Positions 1-5,578 of a stretch of DNA of 5,578 bases are shown one piece after another. The notes under the pieces are model-generated. The model searched no databases. It was given only the letters and a program-made list of their open reading frames with translations, and was not told the origin of the DNA. Location of the stretch: contig DCTH01000204.1 of assembly GCA_002329495.1 (NCBI GenBank), forward strand, positions 1 through 5,578, written 5' to 3'. This DNA comes from Syntrophothermus sp. UBA1445. GTDB taxonomy: Bacteria > Bacillota > Syntrophomonadia > Syntrophomonadales > DTU052. The stretch's first letter is position 1; each line of letters starts with the position of its first letter. Made by a program: the position numbers and the translations under genes.

Positions 1-594
1 ATATTCGATCGTTTTGAGGACTCTGTTCTAGATATAAGGGCCATGGTGGATTTCCTTGAGAAACGGGGAGCCAACAAAATCGTATTGGCAGGCCACAGCC
101 AGGGAGCCTTGAAGATTCTCTATGCCCTCAGGGAAGAGAAGATAAAAAGCGTTGCCGGAGTGATTATCATTAGTGCCCCGACATCCGCATCCGACATCAT
201 GAGATTCCTTCTGCGGAGTCAGCTATATGAAGACGGTTTGCAGCAGGCTCAGGAGTTGGCGGAAAGAGGTGAACATGATCATGTACTGGTTTTTTGGGGT
301 CGCGGCAACCTACCATACCCGTTCTCGGCACGGACCTTTCTCAATATCTATGCTCCAGACTCACCTACAAATACCGTGCTGCTCGCCGAAGGGTTTTCAT
401 ACCCGATGCTGGTGATTCGGGGTCAATATGATCTGCCTCCTGTTCCTTATCAACTTCTGGAAACAGTTAAGTCGAAATGCAATGATCCTGATCTGTGTCA
501 TATTGTGGAGCTTGAGGGGGCCAATCACTTTTATGTGGGACATGAGAAACCTCTGGGTGACACAGTAGTCAAATGGCTGAACAACCTGATTTAG
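1..594 (+). CDS. Alpha/beta hydrolase fold protein, 5'-truncated by window edge
   Basis: This is the C-terminal 197 residues of an alpha/beta hydrolase; the reading frame is open from base 1, so the start lies upstream. The ATG at 43 is probably internal, because the residues before it continue the amphipathic helix that normally precedes the nucleophile strand. The nucleophile elbow is GHSQG, with the serine codon at 97-99. The likely acid is the Asp of GQYD (430-432), after a hydrophobic strand (MLVIRG), and the likely catalytic His lies in GANHF (526-528). The order and spacing Ser-Asp-His fit the family. The segment between the Ser and Asp motifs forms a modest cap. Members hydrolyse esters, amides or similar bonds; the substrate cannot be read from this sequence. 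The N-terminal oxyanion-hole region is outside the window. A probable terminator follows, so this may be the last gene of its transcript. The fold call is firm; the specific activity is unknown. Confidence 0.88.
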   Translation: MFDRFEDSVLDIRAMVDFLEKRGANKIVLAGHSQGALKILYALREEKIKSVAGVIIISAPTSASDIMRFLLRSQLYEDGLQQAQELAERGEHDHVLVFWGRGNLPYPFSARTFLNIYAPDSPTNTVLLAEGFSYPMLVIRGQYDLPPVPYQLLETVKSKCNDPDLCHIVELEGANHFYVGHEKPLGDTVVKWLNNLI

Positions 595-630
595 GCCTTT
601 CCAATTTATTCCCCCCCCTTTGTTATATGG

Positions 631-684
631 GCAGACCTGCCAGTGGAACTGTCATTCGCTAGTGGGGTCTGCTCTCTTGTTTTT
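631..684 (+). terminator. Probable rho-independent terminator after the hydrolase gene
   Basis: GCAGACC (631-637) pairs with GGTCTGC (666-672), and CCA (640-642) can extend the stem with TGG (663-665), leaving a two-base bulge and a loop of about 20 bases. A T-rich run follows (TCTCTTGTTTTT, 673-684). It lies 37 bases after the hydrolase stop codon. The large loop and the C and G bases in the T-tract make it imperfect. It would separate transcription of the hydrolase from that of the downstream sensor gene. Confidence 0.6.
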
Positions 685-687
685 ATT

Positions 688-707
688 GCCCCATTTTTGT
701 CTGGGGC
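688..707 (+). other. Short hairpin in the leader of the sensor gene
   Basis: GCCCCA (688-693) and TGGGGC (702-707) form a perfect six-base-pair stem around an eight-base loop. It begins just after the T-tract of the upstream terminator and ends 40 bases before the annotated sensor start. No T-tract follows on either strand, so it is not a terminator by itself. It could be a leader RNA structure or chance; no known riboswitch class is recognisable in this short gap. Confidence 0.35.
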
Positions 708-747
708 TGTCGAAGGAACAGAGGTAATCGTTGTCGAAGTCTAACTG

Positions 748-3642
748 ATGCAATTATTCGCCAAAGGATTGATTTGCAGGGTGCATAACCAGAAAATTAT
801 ATGGCTATCTCTATCCTGGCTGGCGGCTATCGTGTTAGCATTGTATTTCCATTATTATCTCGGTACAGAAATTGTCTACACTCATTTCTTCTATTTCGTA
901 TTAGCAATTACTGCCATCTATGCGCATCGATACCTGATACCAGTCGCTTTTTTCCTGGGAGGCATGCATGTATTGCTGGGCTATTTGAATATGGGCGCAG
1001 TCTCCGGTACGGCTTCGGTACGTGCCTTGGTATTACTGGTTGTCGCCGTAATAGTTTATAAGTTGATAAACAGCTTCCGTGACCGGGAAAAAGAACTGCA
1101 GGAGACTCAGGCCAACCTACAATTGTTGATGGAAAACGTGAGTGATGTCACGTGGATTTTGAACCTGGAAACCCGTCGGTGGGAGTACATCAGCCCCTCC
1201 ATGGAAAGGTTGATAGGCTATACGATGGAGGAGATCATGAGCCAACCGGTAAAACAGATACTGACTGAGGAAGCATACCCAATAATCGTAGAGAAGCTCG
1301 CTGAACGTATCAACCATTTCCTGGTTAATCCAGATGCTGAGAATATTTATAAAGATAAAATCGAGCATACCCGTAAGGATGGATCAACAGTTTGGGTGGA
1401 GTTTGTCTCCAAGTATATGAAGAATAAACGCGGAGACCTGATACTGCTCGGTATTACCCGCGATATATCTGACCGTTATCAGATGGAGCAGGAACTGCAG
1501 TATAACAACGAGATTATGCAGTCGCTGTTCGAGAACAGCCCTAACCTTATGTCGTTTATTGACAAGGAAGGCAGGTATACCATGGTCTCCCACACACTAG
1601 CCCGGACTTTTGGTTTTTCACCTGAGGAAGTGAAGGGTAAACACCTTATGGAGGTTATGCCTCCCAAACTAGCCTCAAAGTATGCTGAGCACATTTCCAT
1701 GATCATCGCCACCCAGGAATCAGTTGCTTCAGTTGAACTGATGACAACCGGAGATGGCTACCGGGCTTTTGAGATGTGGTGTTTCCCTCTGCGAAGAAAA
1801 GGCGGACAGATTGAATTGATCGGCTCTATTGGCATGGAGATAACTGAGCGCCGGCAAGCCGAAGAGAAGATCAGACAGCAAAACCTGGAGATCATCGCGC
1901 TTACCAATAATGTCTCTGATATCATAGCCAGATTCGACAGGGATCTCCGCTACCTCTATACCAATCAAAAGACCAAGACTGATCGCCTGGTAGGCAAGAC
2001 CAATCGTGAACTGGGCATGCCTGAGCCAAATCTGACCATCTGGGAAGATGCAATGCGGACGGCATTCAGAAGCATGTGTGAACAGACGGCAGAGACCAGC
2101 AACTACGGTCCCCGGGGCATGAGGTATTACCATTCGGTGATTACTCCTGAATTTGATGAGAATGGTGAAGTAGCAACGGTTATAACCGTTACCCGGGACA
2201 TAACAGAATTAAAGGAATTGCAACTGGCTTTAAATCTGGAGAAGCAGAATCTTTATATAACATTGGAGAGCATTGGCGATGGCGTAATTTCTACCGACAA
2301 TCAGGGCAGGATAACCCTTTTGAATAAGGTGGCCGAAAAACTGACCGGTTGGAATCGGAATGAGGCCCAGGGACTGCCGTTTGAAGAAGTATTCCATATC
2401 GTGGATGAGGTTACCGAAGAGCGGCGTGAGAGTCCAATCGAACAGGTGCTGAAAAGCAAAAATACCATTGAGCTCAGTAATCATACCGTCCTGATTTCCA
2501 AGCAGGGATTGCGGATACCTATTGAAGATATCGCGGCACCGATTGTTGATGAAGTGGGAAATGTTATGGGGGTAGTGCTGGTATTCCGAGATTTCAGCGA
2601 TAAGAGGGAAAAGCAAAAGGAAATCGTATATCTCAGTTACCATGACCAGTTGACTGGTTTATACAATCGCAGATTCTTTGAGGAGGAGATCAGAAGGCTT
2701 GATACCGAAAGAAACCTTCCGATTACCCTGATCATGGCTGATGTCAACGGGCTTAAGCTGACTAATGACGCCTTCGGGCACAGTGCAGGTGATCAGTTGT
2801 TACAGAAGGCCGCCGAAGTGATTAAACGGGAATGTCGGGCTGATGACATTATCGCCCGAATTGGTGGAGACGAGTTTTGTATACTGTTGCCGCAAACCAG
2901 TTCGCAGGAAGCAAGTGGTATTGTAAAAAGGATAACAAAAGCTATTGCGATAGAAAAAGTCGGGAATACCATTTTGTCCATTTCTTTCGGCTGGGATACA
3001 AAGCTTTCGGCCGAGCAGAATATGGATGACGTTTTTAAGAAGGCTGAAGACGAGATGTACCGACATAAGTTGTCGGAAAGCTCCAGCATGCGAAACCAAA
3101 CCATAAGGGTTATTGTCGAGGCGTTGTATGCCAAACATGCCCGGGAAGAAAGGCACTCATATGCGGTCAGCAAGTGGTGCGGAGAAATAGGAGCAGCATT
3201 AGGACTGAGTCAGGAGACCATCCGTGAATTACGAACCGGGGGTCTGATGCACGATATTGGAAAGGTAATTCTGGATGAGCGGGTGCTTACTAAGGCTGAA
3301 CCTTTAACGGATTTGGAATGGATTGATATCAAACGGCATGCGGAAATCGGTTACCGTATACTTAGTTCGGTAAATGAACTGGCTCAGATAGCCGAACACG
3401 TTCTGGCTCACCACGAAAGGTGGGATGGTCAGGGTTATCCCAAAGGGTTAAAGGGTGAACAAATACCTCTGGAAGCGCGGATCATCGCGGTAGCCGATGC
3501 CTATGATGCCATGATAACTGATCGACCATATTGCCCGGCTATTTCAAAGGATGAGGCTATTCGCGAGATACGTGAGAATGCAGGCACTCAGTTTGATCCG
3601 CTGGTGGCCGAGGTATTTATTGAAAAGGTACTGAAGGAGTAG
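748..3642 (+). CDS. Membrane sensor with four PAS domains, GGDEF and HD-GYP (cyclic di-GMP turnover)
   Basis: This 964-residue protein probably makes and/or degrades cyclic di-GMP in response to signals. The N-terminus has about four hydrophobic segments (roughly 17-37, 42-60, 61-82, 88-108), then a short helical linker. Four PAS-like domains follow (about 121-245, 251-370, 377-490, 495-620); several end in the typical strand plus RDI/EIT-type junction. The GGDEF domain (about 625-775) keeps the signature at 706-710, metal-site D665, base-contacting N673 and D682, and a candidate inhibitory RxxD site (R697-D700). The HD-GYP domain (about 785-964) keeps H803, H835-D836, H864, H888-H889, G896-Y897-P898 and D917. 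Both active sites therefore look intact. No LOV cysteine motif is seen, so the PAS ligands are unknown. Start: an in-frame TAA at 742-744 limits it. ATG 748 has only a weak upstream GAAG, while GTG 781 has AAAGGA 12 bases upstream; either leaves the membrane segments intact. The gene stands alone and converges on the lipoprotein gene. Confidence 0.93.
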   Translation: MQLFAKGLICRVHNQKIIWLSLSWLAAIVLALYFHYYLGTEIVYTHFFYFVLAITAIYAHRYLIPVAFFLGGMHVLLGYLNMGAVSGTASVRALVLLVVAVIVYKLINSFRDREKELQETQANLQLLMENVSDVTWILNLETRRWEYISPSMERLIGYTMEEIMSQPVKQILTEEAYPIIVEKLAERINHFLVNPDAENIYKDKIEHTRKDGSTVWVEFVSKYMKNKRGDLILLGITRDISDRYQMEQELQYNNEIMQSLFENSPNLMSFIDKEGRYTMVSHTLARTFGFSPEEVKGKHLMEVMPPKLASKYAEHISMIIATQESVASVELMTTGDGYRAFEMWCFPLRRKGGQIELIGSIGMEITERRQAEEKIRQQNLEIIALTNNVSDIIARFDRDLRYLYTNQKTKTDRLVGKTNRELGMPEPNLTIWEDAMRTAFRSMCEQTAETSNYGPRGMRYYHSVITPEFDENGEVATVITVTRDITELKELQLALNLEKQNLYITLESIGDGVISTDNQGRITLLNKVAEKLTGWNRNEAQGLPFEEVFHIVDEVTEERRESPIEQVLKSKNTIELSNHTVLISKQGLRIPIEDIAAPIVDEVGNVMGVVLVFRDFSDKREKQKEIVYLSYHDQLTGLYNRRFFEEEIRRLDTERNLPITLIMADVNGLKLTNDAFGHSAGDQLLQKAAEVIKRECRADDIIARIGGDEFCILLPQTSSQEASGIVKRITKAIAIEKVGNTILSISFGWDTKLSAEQNMDDVFKKAEDEMYRHKLSESSSMRNQTIRVIVEALYAKHAREERHSYAVSKWCGEIGAALGLSQETIRELRTGGLMHDIGKVILDERVLTKAEPLTDLEWIDIKRHAEIGYRILSSVNELAQIAEHVLAHHERWDGQGYPKGLKGEQIPLEARIIAVADAYDAMITDRPYCPAISKDEAIREIRENAGTQFDPLVAEVFIEKVLKE

Positions 3643-3781
3643 GAGAGAAGCAGGGCCGACCCCTCACTTGCTTCCTGCTCCCGCATTGATGTCCGCTGTT
3701 GACTTTGAGAGCGGGTCTAGTGCCCGCCCTCTTGGCAAGGTTAGCAGAACTTCATCTCACTGCTGATCTCCTACTGGCTAC

Positions 3782-3810
3782 TTTTATCGTCAATCTAACC
3801 TACGATAAAG
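3782..3810. repeat. Inverted repeat between convergent genes
   Basis: TTTATCGT (3783-3790) and ACGATAAA (3802-3809) form a perfect eight-base-pair arm around an 11-base spacer, extendable by one T-G pair. It sits 31 bases beyond the stop codon of the minus-strand lipoprotein gene and about 140 bases beyond the sensor stop. A weak bidirectional terminator or mRNA 3'-end structure is plausible from the position, but no clean T-tract follows on either strand. Other short arms lie in the same gap: GCGGG/CCCGC (3711-3715, 3723-3727), AGCAG/CTGCT (3743-3747, 3760-3764) and AGCAGG/CCTGCT (3649-3654, 3674-3679). I see no gene in 3643-3840. Confidence 0.4.
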
Positions 3811-3840
3811 TGCGCAAAGCATGAAATGACCTGCAAGTTA

Positions 3841-5121
3841 TCAATTGATCATTTTTTCCAGCAGCCAGTTGTCGCCTTCCTTGAGCAGTTTACCGGTCAG
3901 GGTTATTTCTTTGGTTCCCTCAGGTGATTCATCGGTAGTATATATCTGGAGTACCGCCGAGTCCGGTTTAATGTCGGTCAATTGATACCGGTAGTTTTTC
4001 CAGTTAACATAATAGCCCATGCCGGCATCTTTACTTATGTCAACATAGAGTTTGCCATCCCGATCGAAATAGAGACCTTCCCGATATTCATTCAGTAAGA
4101 AATCGGCTTCCTTCTTTATAAATGTGTTACGTACAAAGCCTTCCAGTTCGCCATAGTTGGCAAAGCGATCATCCTTGACTGGAAGGATGGTATCTTCACC
4201 GATGCCATCTTCCGGGTACTCCGGTTGAAGGATGGCAAGACCGAAGATATCAAAAAAAGCCTCCCGGTTACGATTCAGCAGCTGATCGGCTGCCGCGTAC
4301 AGGTCCTTTTCCAGCTGGTTGGCAGGGATTGGATTTATCTTTATTGCGCTATCCCCCAGTTCGCTATAAGGTAGTTCAAACTCGGGAAAACCGAAGACAT
4401 AGGGCGCAATGACATATAACTGGTAGTAGAAGACAAGAGCGTTTTCTCTAAGTACAAAGTCGTCGGCTGAGTAGTACTCACGCAAGCTCTCCGGATAGTC
4501 GTCGAAATAGGGGAATTCTTCGGTTCCTTCAATAGCTTTAATCTGCGATATTGCGGTGGCATATGCCTTTTCCAGGGCCCCCTTCTGGTCAATTCCCAGA
4601 ATATCGGTCAGCGAAAGCTGTTTACCGGTAGTAAGGTCGAAGGTCTCGGCCTTTCGTATATAATTGGGATGGGCCCCGCCGGTATATGCATACCGGGTAT
4701 TGAGAATGGAGAGGAGGTTGTTACCGCTGTAAGCAACCTCAAAGCTGGTTTCAATACTGTGGGTCCGGACCGGGTAGCCATTGTTCAGCGCGAACTCCTT
4801 ATCAGCCCGAGCTATCTCCAACTCCTCTTCTCTGATACTGTTCATAAAGCTGTCGATCTGGGCCTGATAGTACTGGTTAATGGTGTTAATCGCGTTGTCA
4901 TTGTTGGGATTGGCCAGTTCCGGAACGGTAATCTTGGCCTCCAGCAACACTGTTCCGTCATTTTCATCCTTAAAGATCTCAGAATGTACCTTATGTAGTA
5001 CCTTCACTGAAGAATCCGTTTGGTTGGTGTTTCCGGCTTCCTTGTTGCAACCGGAGAGTATGAGGCAGGGTACTAAAATTAAGACCAAAACTGCTCCCAA
5101 TTTCCTGAGATAATGGGCCAT
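3841..5121 (-). CDS. Lipoprotein with DUF4163/DUF3298-like (PdaC/RsiV-type) region and extra C-terminal domain
   Basis: This 426-residue protein is probably exported and lipid-anchored on the outer face of the membrane. Residues 1-25 are a type II signal peptide: basic H3/R6/K7, a hydrophobic core, and lipobox LSGC with the modified Cys at 25. A short polar linker follows. Residues about 40-155 resemble DUF4163, ending in YTGGAHPN (146-153), a hallmark of the PdaC/RsiV group. Residues about 160-255 resemble DUF3298 (FDLTTGKQLSLTDIL, then a YxVxPYxxGFPEF-like strand). Residues about 275-426 form a further domain with DGKLYVD, GMGYY and a closing DNWLLEKM strand, loosely like IseA or NTF2-like folds (low confidence). 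No PdaC deacetylase domain is present. The start is the ATG at 5119-5121, seven bases from an AAAGGAGG site; an earlier in-frame ATG at 5142 would lie upstream of that site. It follows the sigma factor gene by 46 bases, so co-transcription is likely. In RsiV, DUF3298 binds lysozyme; whether this protein senses anything is unknown. Confidence 0.85.
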   Translation of the reverse strand: MAHYLRKLGAVLVLILVPCLILSGCNKEAGNTNQTDSSVKVLHKVHSEIFKDENDGTVLLEAKITVPELANPNNDNAINTINQYYQAQIDSFMNSIREEELEIARADKEFALNNGYPVRTHSIETSFEVAYSGNNLLSILNTRYAYTGGAHPNYIRKAETFDLTTGKQLSLTDILGIDQKGALEKAYATAISQIKAIEGTEEFPYFDDYPESLREYYSADDFVLRENALVFYYQLYVIAPYVFGFPEFELPYSELGDSAIKINPIPANQLEKDLYAAADQLLNRNREAFFDIFGLAILQPEYPEDGIGEDTILPVKDDRFANYGELEGFVRNTFIKKEADFLLNEYREGLYFDRDGKLYVDISKDAGMGYYVNWKNYRYQLTDIKPDSAVLQIYTTDESPEGTKEITLTGKLLKEGDNWLLEKMIN

Positions 5122-5128
5122 CGTTTTT

Positions 5129-5136
5129 CCTCCTTT
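5129..5136 (-). promoter_or_regulatory. Strong ribosome binding site for the lipoprotein gene
   Basis: Read on the minus strand this is AAAGGAGG, a near-perfect match to the 16S anti-Shine-Dalgarno sequence, with seven bases (AAAAACG) before the ATG at 5121. It decides the start: the upstream in-frame ATG codons at 5142 and 5139 would place this site inside the coding sequence. It also suggests high translation of the lipoprotein relative to its sigma factor neighbour. Confidence 0.9.
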
Positions 5137-5167
5137 CATCATTGTCAGTAATAACAGTTAATCTTCA

Positions 5168-5578
5168 TTACACGTTTTCGAGCAGGTATTCCCGCATCTT
5201 CTGTTTGCTCCGCAGGGCAATGGTGGAGACGGTACTTTCATTGATACCGGTGAGCTTCGATATTTCCCGGTTGCTGAGCTCACCAAAGTATTTGAGGGCC
5301 AGGATCTGACGACTGCGGCCATCCAGACGCATCAATGCCTGGTAAACCAACTTTCGTTCATCATCCACGATGGTTTCGTATTGTTCGGCATAGTCTGCCC
5401 CTGTAAGGTCAACATCAGAATCATCCAGGGATACCGTGGTCTTACGGCGGCGAAAATGATCAATCAGGGTGTTGCGGGCGATGGTGAAAATCCAGGGCGT
5501 GCATTTGAGCGGGTCGCGCAGCTTGGACAGATTTTCGAGCGCGGTCATAAAAGTCTGTGAGGTCAGGTCTTCGGCATC
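5168..5578 (-). CDS. ECF-type RNA polymerase sigma factor, 5'-truncated by window edge
   Basis: The 136 visible residues are the C-terminal part of a group 4 (extracytoplasmic function) sigma factor; the frame is open to the window edge, so the start and most of region 2.1 are missing. The visible part opens with DAEDLTSQTF, the end of the core-binding and promoter-melting part of region 2, and continues through PWIFTIARNTLIDHFRRRK (residues 28-46), the classic region 2.4 that reads the -10 element. An acidic linker (about 47-77) follows, without region 3. Region 4 (about 78-136) holds a helix-turn-helix (ELSNREISKLTGINESTVS) that reads the -35 element. The protein directs RNA polymerase to a specific regulon, usually for envelope or stress responses. 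The lipoprotein gene follows after 46 bases and is a likely operon partner. Such operons often activate their own promoter, but that region is outside the window. The subgroup (for example SigV-like) cannot be settled from this fragment. Confidence 0.92.
   Translation of the reverse strand, partial: DAEDLTSQTFMTALENLSKLRDPLKCTPWIFTIARNTLIDHFRRRKTTVSLDDSDVDLTGADYAEQYETIVDDERKLVYQALMRLDGRSRQILALKYFGELSNREISKLTGINESTVSTIALRSKQKMREYLLENV

Noticed and set aside
43..45. ATG as the true start of the hydrolase
   Set aside because: The frame is open to base 1 and the upstream residues fit the helix that precedes the nucleophile strand in this family; a 183-residue protein would lack the first part of the fold.
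595..747. Cyclic di-GMP riboswitch upstream of the sensor
   Set aside because: The gap is short and already holds a probable terminator; I could not recognise the conserved core or three-helix layout of either known class.
1117..3173. Several minus-strand open frames of 69-137 codons within the sensor gene
   Set aside because: They lie wholly inside a well-supported coding region on the other strand and show no recognisable domain or coherent gene order.
4669..5113. Plus-strand open frames opposite the lipoprotein gene
   Set aside because: They are antisense to a well-supported gene with recognisable domains and have no family features of their own.
3841..5121. Naming the lipoprotein gene rsiV or pdaC
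   Set aside because: It lacks both the cytoplasmic anti-sigma segment of RsiV and the deacetylase domain of PdaC, so neither symbol is justified.
5122..5142. ATG at 5142 as the lipoprotein start
   Set aside because: The strong AAAGGAGG site would then lie inside the coding region; the ATG at 5121 has ideal spacing from it and gives a normal lipoprotein signal peptide.
1..5578. Mobile element, CRISPR array, tRNA or rRNA
   Set aside because: No transposase, direct repeat array, terminal repeats or tRNA-like cloverleaf was seen on either strand; the genes look like ordinary chromosomal signalling and envelope functions.

Overview
This window looks like ordinary chromosomal DNA of a Gram-positive anaerobe, most likely a clostridial or Syntrophomonas/Desulfotomaculum-like member of the Firmicutes. 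The assignment is inference. It rests on a strong AAAGGAGG ribosome binding site, a lipoprotein built from domains typical of Firmicutes (DUF4163/DUF3298, as in PdaC and RsiV), a multi-PAS GGDEF/HD-GYP sensor of a kind common in such genomes, and mid-range G+C. I see no mobile element, RNA gene or CRISPR array.

Layout: (1) 1-594, plus strand, is the 3' part of an alpha/beta hydrolase gene with a visible Ser-Asp-His triad; its start lies before the window. (2) 595-747 is a short gap with a probable rho-independent terminator and a second hairpin close to the next gene. (3) 748-3642, plus strand, encodes a large membrane-bound sensor: four membrane segments, four PAS-type domains, a GGDEF domain and an HD-GYP domain. 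(4) 3643-3840 is a convergent intergenic region holding only short inverted repeats. (5) 3841-5121, minus strand, encodes a lipoprotein with DUF4163-like and DUF3298-like regions and an extra C-terminal domain. (6) 5168-5578, minus strand, is the C-terminal part of an ECF-type RNA polymerase sigma factor whose start lies beyond the window.

How the genes relate: the sigma factor and lipoprotein genes run in the same direction with 46 bases between them and are probably one operon. This recalls sigV-rsiV of Bacillus and Clostridioides, but the lipoprotein has no room for a cytoplasmic sigma-binding segment, so it is unlikely to be a conventional anti-sigma factor. The sensor protein faces this operon tail to tail and is probably an independent unit. 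It carries recognisable motifs for both synthesis and breakdown of cyclic di-GMP, including an apparent RxxD feedback site. The hydrolase is separated from the sensor by a probable terminator, so nothing in the sequence links the two functionally.
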